From Deltaproteobacteria bacterium IMCC39146 (GTDB lineage Bacteria > Desulfobacterota > Desulfuromonadia > Desulfuromonadales > BM103): a DNA stretch of 64,000 bases. Below are positions 28,773 to 40,660 of this stretch, in pieces. How positions within the stretch are numbered: position 1 is the stretch's first letter; every line of letters begins with the position of its first letter. Under the pieces are notes generated by a model that saw only the letters and a list, made by a program, of their open reading frames with translations, did not search any database and was not told the DNA's origin. Position numbers and translations under genes: made by a program. The stretch covers positions 62,001 through 126,000 of the forward strand of contig JARUHP010000009.1 in NCBI GenBank assembly GCA_030005635.1, written 5' to 3'.

Positions 28773-29312
28773 TTACTTCGCTCCGGTCTTACCGGCTTTG
28801 CGCATAATCCGTTCATCGGAGTACTTGATACCTTTGCCTTTGTAAGGCTCGGGCTCCCTGAAAGAACGAATCTTGGCCGCTGTCGCGCCAACCAGTTCCT
28901 TGTCGATACCAGAAACAGTAATGGTATTAGCCTTGGGCTCGACTTCAGCAGTAATTCCTTTAGGCAGCGGGTATTCAATAGGATGCGAGTAACCGAGAGA
29001 GAGGTTCAGATTACTGCCCTTCAACTCTGCGCGATAACCGACACCGTTAATCTCTAGAACTTTAGAGAATCCGCTGGTAACGCCATCCACCATATTAGCA
29101 ATAAGTGAGCGAAAAAGGCCCTGTAAAGCTGCGCCGGGCTGCCCTACTCGGGAAGAAATCAGCAGCTGATCTGCTTCCATCTTGACCTCGATTTGCTCGT
29201 GGATAGTCCGCTCAAGGCTCCCCTTAGGGCCCTCGACCTTAATAGTTTGACCATCCAGGGTGACTTTAACACCCGAGGTGATACTTATGGGTTTCTTGCC
29301 GATGCGCGACAT
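28773..29312 (-). CDS. rplF: 50S ribosomal protein L6
   Basis: A 179-residue two-domain protein near the GTPase centre, starting MSRIGKKPISITSGVKVTL and ending with the L6 signature PEPYKGKGIKYSDERIMRKA. Confidence 0.98.
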   Translation of the reverse strand: MSRIGKKPISITSGVKVTLDGQTIKVEGPKGSLERTIHEQIEVKMEADQLLISSRVGQPGAALQGLFRSLIANMVDGVTSGFSKVLEINGVGYRAELKGSNLNLSLGYSHPIEYPLPKGITAEVEPKANTITVSGIDKELVGATAAKIRSFREPEPYKGKGIKYSDERIMRKAGKTGAK

Positions 29313-29350
29313 CTTTATCGACTCCTTAAAAATCTACAGTTCGTTTGAAA

Positions 29351-29749
29351 TTACCAGATGGTGCAGATGACTTCGCCACCAATAGTAGCCTCACGAGCAG
29401 CAACATCATCCATGACACCCTTCGATGTCGACAAAATTGCAGCACCCAGGCCGTTCTTAACACGAGGGATATCTGAGCTGCCGACGTAAACCCTGCGACC
29501 AGGTTTTGACACTCGCGTAATTTCGTGGATTACAGCCTTATTCTGCTCATCATACTTCAGGTAAATATGCAGAATCCCTTGCAGGTCATCACTGATCACC
29601 TTGAAATTCTTGATATAACCGAGCTCTTTCAGAACTTCGGCAATAGCAACCTTGACATTGGACGAGGGCATGTCCAGTTTGGCATGTTTCGCCATGCCTG
29701 CATTACGGATGCGGGTCAAAAGGTCCGCGATCGGGTCCGTCATAGCCAT
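29351..29749 (-). CDS. rpsH: 30S ribosomal protein S8
   Basis: A 132-residue 16S rRNA central-domain binder, starting [20 protein letters not shown], with the C-terminal signature [20 protein letters not shown]. In E. coli S8 represses the spc operon at rplE; I did not test for such a site here. Confidence 0.98.
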   Translation of the reverse strand: MAMTDPIADLLTRIRNAGMAKHAKLDMPSSNVKVAIAEVLKELGYIKNFKVISDDLQGILHIYLKYDEQNKAVIHEITRVSKPGRRVYVGSSDIPRVKNGLGAAILSTSKGVMDDVAAREATIGGEVICTIW

Positions 29750-29773
29750 GAATACTGCTCCTTAATTAACCAA

Positions 29774-29959
29774 TTACCAGCTGGACTTAATTACGCCTGG
29801 AAGCTTGCCTTCAGACGCCAGCTTGCGCAGACAAATTCTGCACATATCAAATTTACGATAGTAAGCACGGGGCCGACCACAGATCGGACAACGATTATAC
29901 TGTCTTACGCCAAACTTTTGGGGCCTTGCGGCCTTAATGCGCATTGATTTCTTTGCCAC
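29774..29959 (-). CDS. rpsZ: 30S ribosomal protein S14, type Z
   Basis: A 61-residue short, zinc-binding S14 ([20 protein letters not shown]...). The ligands are [20 protein letters not shown]. This is the zinc form rather than the longer cysteine-free S14, and it occupies the usual rpsN place between rplE and rpsH. Confidence 0.97.
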   Translation of the reverse strand: MAKKSMRIKAARPQKFGVRQYNRCPICGRPRAYYRKFDMCRICLRKLASEGKLPGVIKSSW

Positions 29960-29971
29960 GAGATTCCTCCG

Positions 29972-30526
29972 CTATGCTGCTACGTTCTGTTTCCGGAAAG
30001 GCATGCCCATTCCGGTAAGCAGGGCGCGACCTTCTTCGTCAGTGCGCGCCGAGGTGACGATCGTCACATTCATTCCCTTAATCTTGTCGATTTCTTCGAT
30101 ATCGATTTCAGGGAAAATTAACTGCTCACGAATACCGAGAGTGTAGTTACCGCGGCCATCAAAAGCCTTGGCGGAAACACCCTTAAAGTCTCTTACGCGA
30201 GGCAGAGCGACATTGATCAGACGATCAAGAAACTCGTAGGCACGATCACGTCGTAGAGTAACCATGACGCCGATAGGCATGTCTTCACGCAGTTTAAACT
30301 GAGCGATGGATTTCTTGGCGCGTGTGATGACAGCCTTCTGTCCGGTAATACGGGACATTTCCTCGACAGCCGATTCAAGAATTTTTACATTCTGGATCGC
30401 CTCGCCAAGGCCCATATTTACAACGACCTTCTCAACACGCGGAACTTCCATCACGTTCTTAAGCTGCAGCTCCTCTTTTAACTTAGGAACCAGCTCTTTC
30501 TGATATGTTTCCTTGAGCCTTGCCAT
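29972..30526 (-). CDS. rplE: 50S ribosomal protein L5
   Basis: A 184-residue 5S rRNA-binding protein forming a bridge with S13. Motifs include [37 protein letters not shown] and the C-terminal [20 protein letters not shown]. Confidence 0.98.
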   Translation of the reverse strand: MARLKETYQKELVPKLKEELQLKNVMEVPRVEKVVVNMGLGEAIQNVKILESAVEEMSRITGQKAVITRAKKSIAQFKLREDMPIGVMVTLRRDRAYEFLDRLINVALPRVRDFKGVSAKAFDGRGNYTLGIREQLIFPEIDIEEIDKIKGMNVTIVTSARTDEEGRALLTGMGMPFRKQNVAA

Positions 30527-30537
30527 GAAAAACTCCG

Positions 30538-30867
30538 TTAATTATTCACGATCTCGTTACACTTCTTACAGAAACGAACCTTACTACCGTCCTCGAGAAC
30601 CTTAAGGCCAGTGCGCGCCGGCTTGTTGCAGCCCGGACAAAGCAGCTGAACATTCGAGAGAGCAATCGGTGCTTCTTTTTCGATAATCCCGCCTTCGCTA
30701 TTGCTTTGAGACGGACGAGTATGACGCTTGATCAGGTTTATGCTTTCCACCAGAACCCGCTCTTTCTCTGGAAGAACGCGCAGAACCTTACCGCTCTTGC
30801 CTTTGTCTTTCCCGGCAACAATCATTACCAGGTCATCTTTTTTCACATGGAGTTTTGTGACTGCCAT
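30538..30867 (-). CDS. rplX: 50S ribosomal protein L24
   Basis: A 109-residue assembly-initiator protein with an N-terminal KOW motif ([20 protein letters not shown]). The C-terminal half has two CxxC pairs ([12 protein letters not shown] and FCKKCNEIV), suggesting a zinc-binding form. Confidence 0.97.
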   Translation of the reverse strand: MAVTKLHVKKDDLVMIVAGKDKGKSGKVLRVLPEKERVLVESINLIKRHTRPSQSNSEGGIIEKEAPIALSNVQLLCPGCNKPARTGLKVLEDGSKVRFCKKCNEIVNN

Positions 30868-30887
30868 GACTAATTTACTCCCAGCGT

Positions 30888-31256
30888 TTAAAGGACCTCA
30901 GGGGCCAGTGAAACGATTTTCATAAACCGCTTGGCACGTAGTTCACGAGCAACAGGCCCGAAGATACGTGTGCCGACCGGTTCTCCAGTGGCCGAAACAA
31001 CCACTGCAGAGTTAACATCAAAACGAATGTAAGAACCGTCAGGACGGTTCACCTCTTTTGCGGTACGCACAATTACAGCACGGACAACATCACCCTTCTT
31101 GACCTTCGAGTTGGGCATCGCCTCTTTAACAGAACAGACGATAATGTCACCGATACCTGCATACTTGCGCTTGGACCCGCCAAGAACTTTAATGCAACAG
31201 AGCTTCCGGGCACCGGAGTTATCTGCAACAGAAAGTGTTGATTGCATCTGAATCAT
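30888..31256 (-). CDS. rplN: 50S ribosomal protein L14
   Basis: A 122-residue protein at the subunit interface, starting [19 protein letters not shown] and ending with the L14 signature [20 protein letters not shown]. It is highly conserved and without anomalies. Confidence 0.98.
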   Translation of the reverse strand: MIQMQSTLSVADNSGARKLCCIKVLGGSKRKYAGIGDIIVCSVKEAMPNSKVKKGDVVRAVIVRTAKEVNRPDGSYIRFDVNSAVVVSATGEPVGTRIFGPVARELRAKRFMKIVSLAPEVL

Positions 31257-31268
31257 GGCCAGTATCTC

Positions 31269-31535
31269 CTAAGCGCTAACGTGCTTTTCTAGAATTTCGC
31301 GAACGCGCCACCGCTTATCTTTCGACAAGGGGCGTGATTCAACGATCATAACCCTGTCTCCAGCAACACACTCATTCTGTTCATCATGTGCCTTAAACTT
31401 GGCGCTACGCTTGATGTATTTCATATAGACAGGGTGCTTGACAATGTTGTCGACCTTTACAACTACGGTCTTATCCATTTTGTCACTTATGACAACCCCA
31501 ACCAGTAACTTCTTATTTCCGCGTTCTTTCGTCAT
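31269..31535 (-). CDS. rpsQ: 30S ribosomal protein S17
   Basis: A primary 16S rRNA binder of about 88 residues with an OB fold ([40 protein letters not shown]). The ATG at 31535 ([10 protein letters not shown]) is preferred, with GAGGA 7 nt upstream, over a TTG farther out at 31550. Confidence 0.96.
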   Translation of the reverse strand: MTKERGNKKLLVGVVISDKMDKTVVVKVDNIVKHPVYMKYIKRSAKFKAHDEQNECVAGDRVMIVESRPLSKDKRWRVREILEKHVSA

Positions 31536-31556
31536 TGCCGTCCTCTTCAAGTCGGA

Positions 31557-31745
31557 TTAGCTGTTCTTCTGCTGAAGGACAGTTTTGATCCTGGCAATTT
31601 CCTTACGCACCTGGGGGATGCGAGAGGTGTTTTCCAGATGTCCGGTGTGCAGTTGAAACTTTAAGTTGAACAATTCCTGGTTCAAATCTGCAACCGCTGC
31701 ATTTAATTCTTCGGTAGATTTACTACGCAGTTCCTCAGGATTCAT
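31557..31745 (-). CDS. rpmC: 50S ribosomal protein L29
   Basis: A 62-residue helical protein near the tunnel exit, with the signature [20 protein letters not shown] and [13 protein letters not shown]. Its start overlaps the end of rplP by 11 nt, so translation is probably coupled. Confidence 0.97.
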   Translation of the reverse strand: MNPEELRSKSTEELNAAVADLNQELFNLKFQLHTGHLENTSRIPQVRKEIARIKTVLQQKNS

Positions 31746-32160
31746 GACCGGCCTCCTCTCGAAGCACGATTTTGGTCTTCATTGGTAATTTATGTGCCGC
31801 GAGACGGAACGCTTCACGTGCCGTTGCCTCATCAACACCTTGCATTTCATAAAGGATCATACCCGGACGTACCACGCAGACCCAACTGTCTGGAGAACCC
31901 TTACCTTTACCCATACGAGTCTCAGCAGGCTTGCGGGTTAACGATTTGTCGGGAAAACAGCGAATCCAGATCTGACCACCACGTTTGATATAACGCGTCA
32001 TAGCTCGACGGGCAGCTTCTATCTGCCGCGCAGACAGCCAGCCACAATCCATAGCCTGAAGGCCAAAATCTCCGAAGTTGAGATCCGTACCGCCACGGGC
32101 AGCACCCTTCATCCGGCCTTTAAATGTTTTTCTATGCTTAACCTTTTTAGGCATTAACAT
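31735..32160 (-). CDS. rplP: 50S ribosomal protein L16
   Basis: A 141-residue protein near the A-site, starting [20 protein letters not shown]. The first ATG is favoured by AGGAG about 10 nt upstream. Motifs [21 protein letters not shown] and [14 protein letters not shown] are typical. Confidence 0.97.
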   Translation of the reverse strand: MLMPKKVKHRKTFKGRMKGAARGGTDLNFGDFGLQAMDCGWLSARQIEAARRAMTRYIKRGGQIWIRCFPDKSLTRKPAETRMGKGKGSPDSWVCVVRPGMILYEMQGVDEATAREAFRLAAHKLPMKTKIVLREEAGHES

Positions 32161-32185
32161 GACGAATAAACTCCTGAACTGTTAC

Positions 32186-32830
32186 TTACTTCTTCGGCTC
32201 TTTGGTACCCAAGATCTCGCCCTTGAAAATAAGGACCTTAACACCGATGATGCCGTATGTTGTCTTGGCTTCGGCGAACCCGTAATCGATATCAGCACGC
32301 AAGGTGTGGAGAGGAACTCGGCCTTCGCGATACCATTCGCGACGACTCATCTCAGCGCCACCGAGGCGACCGGAACATTCAATCTTGATCCCTTGAGCAC
32401 CAAATTTGAGACACTGGGTAACAGCCTTCTTCATAGCGCGACGGAAAGCAACTCGCCTTACCAGTTGAAGAGCGACGTTCTCAGCAACCAACTGGGCGTC
32501 AATCTCAGGCTTGCGAACTTCCTGAATATTGATAAAGACCTCTTTGTCGGTCAGCTTGGCCAGTTCCTTTTTGAGAGCTTCAACCTCGGAACCTTTTTTA
32601 CCGATGATGATGCCGGGACGGGCAGCAAAGATATTAATCTTGGCCTTACCAGCAGCTCGCTCGATCTCAACCTTGGAAATGCCAGCGTGGTGCAGGCGCT
32701 CTTTCAAGTAGTTACGCAACTTGAGATCCTCATGCAATAGCTGAGCATAATCCTTCTCTGCGTACCAGTTTGATTCCCATGTGCGGATTATGCCTAAGCG
32801 AAATCCTATTGGATGAACTTTCTGACCCAA
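32186..32830 (-). CDS. rpsC: 30S ribosomal protein S3
   Basis: A 214-residue protein at the mRNA entry site. It has the KH domain ([20 protein letters not shown]) and the C-terminal S3 signature [36 protein letters not shown] seen in two halves. It starts [14 protein letters not shown]. Confidence 0.98.
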   Translation of the reverse strand: MGQKVHPIGFRLGIIRTWESNWYAEKDYAQLLHEDLKLRNYLKERLHHAGISKVEIERAAGKAKINIFAARPGIIIGKKGSEVEALKKELAKLTDKEVFINIQEVRKPEIDAQLVAENVALQLVRRVAFRRAMKKAVTQCLKFGAQGIKIECSGRLGGAEMSRREWYREGRVPLHTLRADIDYGFAEAKTTYGIIGVKVLIFKGEILGTKEPKK

Positions 32831-32850
32831 AACTACACCTCCTCAGGTGG

Positions 32851-33183
32851 TTACTTCTCGTCCAGGACCACCGTAATGTGGCTGGTCGGCTTACGAATTT
32901 TCGTCGCCCGGCCTTGAGCGCGGGGCATAAAGCGCTTCAGGACAGGTCCCTGGTCAACAAATACAGCCTTAACAAAGAGCCGGTCAACATCCGCGATACC
33001 CTTTTGTTCAGCATTAGCAACCGCCGAACGCACTAACTTGGCAACGACATCCGCCGGGCGCTGAGGCGAAAACTTCAGAATATTAAGGGCTTCCTGTACA
33101 GCCTTACCGCGGACCATGTCCACGACCAGGCGAGTCTTCTGTGGTGACAGGCGAACTGATTTCAATTTCGCACTTGCTTCCAT
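32851..33183 (-). CDS. rplV: 50S ribosomal protein L22
   Basis: A 110-residue protein whose beta-hairpin lines the exit tunnel (DQGPVLKRFMPRAQGRATKI). Wild-type-like tunnel residues are present, with no insertion or deletion in the loop. Confidence 0.98.
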   Translation of the reverse strand: MEASAKLKSVRLSPQKTRLVVDMVRGKAVQEALNILKFSPQRPADVVAKLVRSAVANAEQKGIADVDRLFVKAVFVDQGPVLKRFMPRAQGRATKIRKPTSHITVVLDEK

Positions 33184-33208
33184 GTGCTGGTACTCCCTCA
33201 GCTAATAA

Positions 33209-33484
33209 TTACTTCTTCTTTTTCCGATCCGAACCGTGACCATAATAGGTCCTGGTTGGGGAAAACTCACCTAGCTTGTGACCGACCATATTCTCGGACA
33301 CGAAGACCGGAATGAACTTTTTACCGTTATGTACAGCAAACGTCATACCGACGAAATCAGGATGAATGGTGGAACGTCGCGACCATGTTTTGATCACTTT
33401 GTGAGCACTACCATCACTGATGTTTTCGACTTTGCGCATCAGGCTGCCCTCAATATAAGGGCCTTTTTTAATCGATCTTGCCAC
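33209..33484 (-). CDS. rpsS: 30S ribosomal protein S19
   Basis: A 91-residue small-subunit head protein with the signature [23 protein letters not shown]; it starts [20 protein letters not shown]. Confidence 0.98.
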   Translation of the reverse strand: MARSIKKGPYIEGSLMRKVENISDGSAHKVIKTWSRRSTIHPDFVGMTFAVHNGKKFIPVFVSENMVGHKLGEFSPTRTYYGHGSDRKKKK

Positions 33485-33502
33485 GGTCGTCTCCTATTTC
33501 TC

Positions 33503-34327
33503 TTACTTGGCCCGACGGCGGACAATGAAGCGATCCGTCCGCTTGTTAGAACGTGTCTTGTAACCCTTGGTTGGAACACCCCATGGGGTTACAGGATGAC
33601 GGCCACCCGAACTTTTACCTTCACCACCACCATGTGGATGGTCTACAGGGTTCATGGCAACACCACGAGTTTGCGGGCGCTTGCCCAACCAGCGATTACG
33701 GCCAGCCTTACCAATCTTGATGTTCTCATGGTCTGTATTGCCAACCTGACCAATCGTTGCACAGCATTCCTGCAAGACCAGTCGTACTTCACCGGAAGGC
33801 AGCCGCAGCTGAGCATACTTACCATCCTTGGCGGCGAGCATTGCGTAAGTTCCTGCACTGCGTGCCATCTGCCCGCCCTTGCCGATTCTAAGCTCCACGT
33901 TGTGGATCCAAGTACCAAGAGGGATAGCACGAATTGGCATTGCATTGCCAGGCACGATGTCAGCAGTCTCGCTAGCGATGATAACATCACCGACGTTAAT
34001 ACCAACCGGCGCCAAGATGTAACGCTTTTCACCATCTACGTAGTGCAACAGAGCAATACGTGCGGAGCGGTTCGGGTCATACTCAATCGTAGCGACCTTG
34101 GCAGCAATCTCACGCTTATCACGCTTGAAATCAATGATCCGGTACTTACGTTTGTGACCACCACCGGTGTGCCGCTTGGTGATTCGACCTGTGTTGTTAC
34201 GACCGCCAGATTTACTGAGCGGTGCCAACAATGACTTTTCCGGGGTTGACGTCGTAACTTCCTCGAATGTCGAGGCTGTCATATGACGGCGACCCGCAGA
34301 TGTCGGTTTAAACTTTTTGATCCCCAT
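33503..34327 (-). CDS. rplB: 50S ribosomal protein L2
   Basis: A 274-residue protein essential for peptidyl transferase activity. Its conserved histidine region near the C-terminus reads [20 protein letters not shown]. It starts [20 protein letters not shown]. Confidence 0.98.
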   Translation of the reverse strand: MGIKKFKPTSAGRRHMTASTFEEVTTSTPEKSLLAPLSKSGGRNNTGRITKRHTGGGHKRKYRIIDFKRDKREIAAKVATIEYDPNRSARIALLHYVDGEKRYILAPVGINVGDVIIASETADIVPGNAMPIRAIPLGTWIHNVELRIGKGGQMARSAGTYAMLAAKDGKYAQLRLPSGEVRLVLQECCATIGQVGNTDHENIKIGKAGRNRWLGKRPQTRGVAMNPVDHPHGGGEGKSSGGRHPVTPWGVPTKGYKTRSNKRTDRFIVRRRAK

Positions 34328-34360
34328 TATTACTACTCCGTCAGATGGATATCAATCTTA

Positions 34361-34645
34361 CTAAACACCGAAAAAATCGATGGTGCCTTCAGCCAAGGTC
34401 ACATATGCTTTTTTGACATTGGGACGTTTGCCAGAACTGCGACCAACTCGCTTGGTTTTTCCGGCAATAATCAGGGTGCGAACTTCTTGCACCTTAACGT
34501 CAAAAGCACGTTCAATAGCCTGCCTGATTTCAACCTTGTTACTGCCCATCGCAACTTCAAAGGCAACAACATTACCGGTTTCCTTCATCAGGTTGGATTT
34601 TTCTGTAACCAGGGGCTTCCTGATAATCTGATGTAAAGGTTTCAT
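34361..34645 (-). CDS. rplW: 50S ribosomal protein L23
   Basis: A 94-residue protein at the tunnel exit and docking site for trigger factor and SRP. It has the family sequence [19 protein letters not shown]. Its start overlaps the rplD stop by 4 nt (ATGA type). Confidence 0.97.
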   Translation of the reverse strand: MKPLHQIIRKPLVTEKSNLMKETGNVVAFEVAMGSNKVEIRQAIERAFDVKVQEVRTLIIAGKTKRVGRSSGKRPNVKKAYVTLAEGTIDFFGV

Positions 34646-35265
34646 TTTGCCAGCGCTCCTTCAATCTGGTCGACCGCACCTTCAGTCAGGACCAGTTTGG
34701 GATACTTCAGGACGTCGTAAACGTTGACGCCTTCAGCACGCAATACTTTAACAAATGGCAGGTTACGAGCAGAAAGTTCCAGCTTCGCATTTTCACCATC
34801 GACAACGATCAACGCCTTCTTCAGCTCAAAAAGGTCAAGGACTTCGGAGAAACCCTTAGTGCTGATCTTTTCAAGGTCTAACGCATTGACAACTGTCACA
34901 CACTCAGCCTTGAAACGGGCCGAGAGTGCACTGCGTAATGCAGACTGCTTGACCTTACGATTCAGCTTGAACTTGTAGTCACGAGGTGTGGGGCCAAAAA
35001 CAACGCCACCACCAACATGATTAGGCGCGGTCGGCGTGCCCTGACGGGCATTACCGGTGCCTTTCTGGCGAAATGGCTTCTTACCACCACCACGAACCTC
35101 ACCACGGCCTTTGACCTTGGCGGTTCCCTGCCGACGAGCGGCCAGCTGGTAGCGAACCATATCATGCAGAAGGTATTCCTTGACATCAGTGTTAAACACC
35201 TCGTCAACGAGATCCCGCTCAGAGACCTGCTTGCGGTCAATATCAAATACAGCAATCTTTGCCAT
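34642..35265 (-). CDS. rplD: 50S ribosomal protein L4
   Basis: A 207-residue protein with the tunnel-lining loop ([20 protein letters not shown]). In E. coli L4 represses the S10 operon; there is no evidence either way here. It overlaps rplW by 4 nt. Confidence 0.97.
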   Translation of the reverse strand: MAKIAVFDIDRKQVSERDLVDEVFNTDVKEYLLHDMVRYQLAARRQGTAKVKGRGEVRGGGKKPFRQKGTGNARQGTPTAPNHVGGGVVFGPTPRDYKFKLNRKVKQSALRSALSARFKAECVTVVNALDLEKISTKGFSEVLDLFELKKALIVVDGENAKLELSARNLPFVKVLRAEGVNVYDVLKYPKLVLTEGAVDQIEGALAK

Positions 35266-35299
35266 AACTAAACTCCGGAACTCAAACTTCTATTAGCAC

Positions 35300-35932
35300 T
35301 TAAGCCTTGACGCACTTGCGAATCAGCACAAGACCTTGGTTAGGCCCGGGGATTGCACCCTTTACCAGAATCAAATTCTGATCGGCACGAACTTCCACGA
35401 TTTCCAGATTTTGCTGAGTAACACGAGCGTTACCCATCTGGCCAGGCATCTTCTTTCCTCTGTGGACACGTGCTGGCGAGGCGCTCATTCCAATCGAGCC
35501 GGGGCCACGATGAAATTTAGAGCCATGTGTTGCACGACCTCCGGAGAAACCCCAGCGTTTTATGACGCCCTGAAAGCCTTTACCTTTGCTGGTTCCGGTT
35601 ACGTCAACGATATCCCCAGCCTTAAAGACCGAGTCGCAGGTGACCTGGTCACCAACCTGATATTCATCAACGTTATCCGCGGCAAGCTCACGAAGGGTCG
35701 TAAATGCACCCTGGTCAGCTTTTTTGAAGTGGCCCATCATCGGCTTATTGACGCGATGGGACTTCTTGGCCTCGAAACCGACCTGCAAAGCATTGTAGCC
35801 ATCAGCGGATTCCGTCTTCTTCTGCACGACGGTACAGGGGCCTGCCTCTACAACAGTCACCGGGATGCGGCGACCATCTGCGACAAATACCTGGGTCATA
35901 CCCAGCTTTTTACCCAAAATTCCCTGAATCAT
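35300..35932 (-). CDS. rplC: 50S ribosomal protein L3
   Basis: A 210-residue early-assembly protein starting [20 protein letters not shown], with the signature [20 protein letters not shown] reaching the peptidyl transferase centre. Confidence 0.98.
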   Translation of the reverse strand: MIQGILGKKLGMTQVFVADGRRIPVTVVEAGPCTVVQKKTESADGYNALQVGFEAKKSHRVNKPMMGHFKKADQGAFTTLRELAADNVDEYQVGDQVTCDSVFKAGDIVDVTGTSKGKGFQGVIKRWGFSGGRATHGSKFHRGPGSIGMSASPARVHRGKKMPGQMGNARVTQQNLEIVEVRADQNLILVKGAIPGPNQGLVLIRKCVKA

Positions 35933-35953
35933 TACTTTACCCTTACTTCGCTA

Positions 35954-36262
35954 TTACAGCTTAATCTCGACGTCAACACCAGCGGACAGGTCAAGCTTCA
36001 TTAAAGCATCAACAGTCTGCTGAGTCGGCTCGACGATATCAAGCAGACGCTTATGTGTACGCATCTCGAACTGCTCACGACTCTTTTTGTCGACATGAGG
36101 TCCACGCAATACACAGTACTTGTTGATCACAGTCGGCAACGGAATCGGGCCGGCGATGCGAGCCCCTGTGCGCTTTGCTGTGTCGACAATTTCATTGACC
36201 GACTGATCGAGCAGCTTGTGGTCATACGCCTTGAGGCGAATACGAATCTTCTGGCTCTGCAT
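35954..36262 (-). CDS. rpsJ: 30S ribosomal protein S10
   Basis: A 102-residue small-subunit head protein, also the NusE partner of NusB in antitermination. The signature is [24 protein letters not shown]. It follows tuf1 by only 14 nt, so the str and S10 operons are joined. Confidence 0.98.
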   Translation of the reverse strand: MQSQKIRIRLKAYDHKLLDQSVNEIVDTAKRTGARIAGPIPLPTVINKYCVLRGPHVDKKSREQFEMRTHKRLLDIVEPTQQTVDALMKLDLSAGVDVEIKL

Positions 36263-36276
36263 GATCTCGTCCTTTA

Positions 36277-37476
<1,200 letters not shown>

Positions 37477-37493
37477 GGGTCCTATCTCCTTAT

Positions 37494-37541
37494 ATTCTTT
37501 GTGCTAAATATTCTTTGTGCTAAATATTCGTTTTGCTAAAA
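37494..37541. repeat. Three 16-bp tandem repeats in the fusA-tuf1 spacer
   Basis: On the plus strand ATTCTTTGTGCTAAAT occurs twice in perfect tandem (37494-37509, 37510-37525), then a degenerate third copy ATTCGTTTTGCTAAAA. It is AT-rich and lies just upstream of the tuf1 ribosome-binding site. Confidence 0.9.
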
Positions 37542-37552
37542 TTGATTTAAAA

Positions 37553-39631
37553 TTAACCCTTAGTTTTACTGATAATCTCTTCAGCAATCGCCTTGGGAAC
37601 CTGATCATAATGATCGAAAGTCATGGTGTATGTCGCACGGCCCTGAGTCGAACTGCGCAGATCGGTCGAATAACCAAACATGCTGGACAGTGGCACGTGA
37701 GCATTAACAACCTGCGCCCCACCCCGTGTTTCCATGCCAGAGACACGACCACGGCGGCTGCTTAAATCGCCCATAACTTCGCCGAGGTATTCCTCGGGGG
37801 CAACAACCTCGACAGCCATAATCGGCTCAAGGAGAACGGGCTTGGCTTTGGCAGCACCTTCCTTGAGGCCCATAGAGCCGGCAATTGTGAAGGCCATCTC
37901 ATTTGAGTCAACATCATGGTAGGAGCCGTCGTAACATGTAACGCGCAGGTCAACCAACGGGAAGCCCGCTATGATGCCGTTTTTAGCGGCCTTCTCAGCA
38001 CCATTACCAACCGAAGAAATGTACTCTTTGGGAATAACACCGCCTTTGATTGCATCGACATACACGAAGCCACTACCAGGCTCACCGGGCTCAAGACGCA
38101 ACCAACAATCACCGTACTGACCACGACCACCGGACTGACGAACGAATTTACCCTGCGCTTCAACGGTCTTGGTGATCGACTCACGATAGGCAACCTGAGG
38201 AGCGCCGATATTAGCTTCAACCTTGAACTCACGCTTCATACGGTCGACGATGATCTCTAGATGCAACTCGCCCATGCCGGAGATGATGACCTGACCAGTC
38301 TCCTGGTCAGTCTTAACGCGCAAAGAAGGGTCTTCCTGAACTAACTTTCCGAGAGCAGTACCCATCTTTTCCTGGTCGCTCTTGGTCTTTGGCTCAATCG
38401 CGATATGGATAACTGGCTCTGGAAACTCCATTGACTCAAGAATACAAGGAGTCTTGGGATCACAGAGAGTATCGCCAGTTGTGGTATATTTCAAACCAAC
38501 AGCGGCAGCAATATCACCTGCGTAAACTGCTTTGATCTCCTCACGCTTATTTGCATGCATCTTCAAGATGCGACCGAAGCGCTCCTTCTTGCCCTTGGTA
38601 GCATTTACGATATGGGCACCAGCTTCAGCAACACCCGAATAAACGCGGAAGAAGGTCAACTGGCCAACGAAAGGGTCCGTCATTACCTTAAAGGCCAAGG
38701 CTGCAAAGGGCGCACTGTCATCAGCAGAGCGAGTTACTTCAGCACCGGTATGAGGATCGACACCAGGCATAGGCTTAACATCAAGAGGAGAAGGCATGTA
38801 GTCAATGACAGCATCAAGCAGAGTCTGAACACCCTTGTTCTTAAAGGCTGTACCGCACAAAACGGGATTGATCTGCAACGCCATGGTCGCATTACGAATT
38901 CCGGACTTAACCTCTTCGATAGTGAGCTCTTCACCAGCCAGATACTTCTCCATCAACACTTCATCAATGGAACTGATCTCTTCAAGCATAACTTCGCGAG
39001 CGGTTTCGGCTTCATCCAGCAGTTCCGCTGGAATCTCCATAACTTCGTAGTTGGCTCCCATCGCCTCGTTTTCCCAGATAATCGCTTTCATCTGAACGAG
39101 GTCAATAACGCCGCGGAAGAGGTCTTCTGCACCAATAGGCAGTTGAATCGGAATAGGATTTGCGCCAAGACGGTCGCGTATCATCTCTACGCCACGGCTA
39201 AAATCGGCGCCGACACGGTCCATCTTGTTAATAAAGACCATACGCGGGACGCCATACTTGTCAGCCTGACGCCAGACTGTTTCAGACTGAGGCTCTACGC
39301 CTCCGACTGAACAGAAGACAGCAACAGAACCGTCCAGGACCTTCAAGGAACGCTCAACTTCAATGGTAAAATCTACATGACCAGGGGTATCTATAATATT
39401 GACTCGGTGTTCATTCCAGAAGCAAGTAGTTGCAGCCGAGGTGATAGTAATACCACGCTCCTGCTCCTGCTCCATCCAATCCATAGTGGCAGCGCCATCA
39501 TGAACTTCACCGATTTTGTGGGAAACGCCAGTGTAGTAAAGAATACGCTCGGTAGTTGTAGTTTTACCTGCATCAATATGAGCCATGATGCCGATATTAC
39601 GTGTTTTTTCAAGTGATACTTTGCGAGCCAC
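37553..39631 (-). CDS. fusA: Elongation factor G
   Basis: A 692-residue ribosomal translocase. It opens with the P-loop [20 protein letters not shown], then [13 protein letters not shown] (switch I) and [16 protein letters not shown] (G3), [10 protein letters not shown] (G4), and domains II-V to the C-terminal [18 protein letters not shown]. It is the normal canonical type, in str-operon position after rpsG. Confidence 0.98.
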   Translation of the reverse strand: MARKVSLEKTRNIGIMAHIDAGKTTTTERILYYTGVSHKIGEVHDGAATMDWMEQEQERGITITSAATTCFWNEHRVNIIDTPGHVDFTIEVERSLKVLDGSVAVFCSVGGVEPQSETVWRQADKYGVPRMVFINKMDRVGADFSRGVEMIRDRLGANPIPIQLPIGAEDLFRGVIDLVQMKAIIWENEAMGANYEVMEIPAELLDEAETAREVMLEEISSIDEVLMEKYLAGEELTIEEVKSGIRNATMALQINPVLCGTAFKNKGVQTLLDAVIDYMPSPLDVKPMPGVDPHTGAEVTRSADDSAPFAALAFKVMTDPFVGQLTFFRVYSGVAEAGAHIVNATKGKKERFGRILKMHANKREEIKAVYAGDIAAAVGLKYTTTGDTLCDPKTPCILESMEFPEPVIHIAIEPKTKSDQEKMGTALGKLVQEDPSLRVKTDQETGQVIISGMGELHLEIIVDRMKREFKVEANIGAPQVAYRESITKTVEAQGKFVRQSGGRGQYGDCWLRLEPGEPGSGFVYVDAIKGGVIPKEYISSVGNGAEKAAKNGIIAGFPLVDLRVTCYDGSYHDVDSNEMAFTIAGSMGLKEGAAKAKPVLLEPIMAVEVVAPEEYLGEVMGDLSSRRGRVSGMETRGGAQVVNAHVPLSSMFGYSTDLRSSTQGRATYTMTFDHYDQVPKAIAEEIISKTKG

Positions 39632-39648
39632 AGCAGTAAATCCTCCGC

Positions 39649-40119
39649 CTACCAGCGATAATGAGCGAAGGCTTTATTAGCTTCGGCCATGCGATGAGTG
39701 TCTTCACGTTTCTTAACCGTGGCACCACGGTTACCGGCTGCATCCATAAACTCAGCAGCAAGGCGCTCCTCCATGGTCTTTTCACCACGGCTGCGGGCAA
39801 AACCAACAATCCAACGGATTGCCAGGGCATTGCGACGCTCAGGACGAACCTCAACCGGAACCTGGTAAGTCGAACCACCAACGCGGCGGGACTTGACTTC
39901 AACAACCGGACGAACGTTTTCAATAGCTTTCTTGAAAACCTCTACCGGCTCATCACCAGCACGCTCCTTGATCAGGTCGAAAGCACCGTAAACAATACTT
40001 TCTGCAGTACTCTTCTTGCCACCAATCATCAAAGCATTGACGAACTTAGCTACCAGTCGGTCGTGAAACTTTGGATCAGGCAGGATAACCCGCTTGGCTA
40101 CTTCTCTTCTTCTCGGCAT
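39649..40119 (-). CDS. rpsG: 30S ribosomal protein S7
   Basis: A 156-residue primary assembly protein of the small-subunit head, with the signature [20 protein letters not shown] and [20 protein letters not shown]. It lies between rpsL and fusA. Confidence 0.98.
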   Translation of the reverse strand: MPRRREVAKRVILPDPKFHDRLVAKFVNALMIGGKKSTAESIVYGAFDLIKERAGDEPVEVFKKAIENVRPVVEVKSRRVGGSTYQVPVEVRPERRNALAIRWIVGFARSRGEKTMEERLAAEFMDAAGNRGATVKKREDTHRMAEANKAFAHYRW

Positions 40120-40142
40120 AACGTCCTCTTGGTATCTCTAAA

Positions 40143-40514
40143 TTACTTGGGCCGCTTGGCACCGTACTTGGAACGAGACTTCTTGCGATCCTTAACCCCT
40201 GCGAGGTCAAGAGCTCCACGGACGATCGTATAACGAACGCCTGGAAGGTCTTTTACTCGGCCACCACGTACCAGGACAACAGAGTGTTCCTGAAGATTAT
40301 GGCCCACACCAGGGATGTAGGAGGTAACAACCATTCCGTTAGTCAGGCGCACACGAGCAACTTTACGAAGCGCAGAGTTCGGCTTCTTCGGAGTCGTAGT
40401 GTACACACGAGTACAGACACCGCGCTTCTGAGGGTTACCCTGAAGCCCAGGTGTTGTTGACTTGTCTTGCTTTTTCTCACGACCTATACGGATCAATTGA
40501 TTGATCGTCGGCAT
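40143..40514 (-). CDS. rpsL: 30S ribosomal protein S12
   Basis: A 123-residue decoding-centre protein. The ATG at 40514 ([15 protein letters not shown]) has GGGAG upstream; the longer frame is unlikely. The [14 protein letters not shown] and [12 protein letters not shown] segments match the usual streptomycin-sensitive sequence. It is the first gene behind the promoter at 40587-40615. Confidence 0.97.
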   Translation of the reverse strand: MPTINQLIRIGREKKQDKSTTPGLQGNPQKRGVCTRVYTTTPKKPNSALRKVARVRLTNGMVVTSYIPGVGHNLQEHSVVLVRGGRVKDLPGVRYTIVRGALDLAGVKDRKKSRSKYGAKRPK

Positions 40515-40574
40515 AGAATCACTCCCGATTTTTTGCGTATTCAAAGCGTTAAAAGAACAGATTTTCTCAGAGGA

Positions 40575-40602
40575 GAAAACCCGCTGAATCTAACAAAGCG
40601 GG
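40575..40602 (-). terminator. Possible rpoC terminator overlapping the rpsL promoter
   Basis: On the minus strand CCCGCT pairs with AGCGGG (40597-40602 with 40580-40585), followed by TTTTCTCC. The loop holds the -10 box of the rpsL promoter. The stem is only 6 bp, so this may be a weak terminator or attenuator. Confidence 0.55.
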
Positions 40603-40615
40603 CCTCGCCTGTCAA
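40587..40615 (-). promoter_or_regulatory. Sigma70-type promoter of the str operon
   Basis: TTGACA (40610-40615), a 17-nt spacer, then TAGATT (40587-40592) on the minus strand, about 70 nt before the rpsL start. This permits str/S10/spc transcription independent of rpoBC read-through. Confidence 0.8.
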
Positions 40616-40660
40616 GCCTTTTTAAAGCAATCTACTATTTTTTATTTCGAGCCGAAAAAT

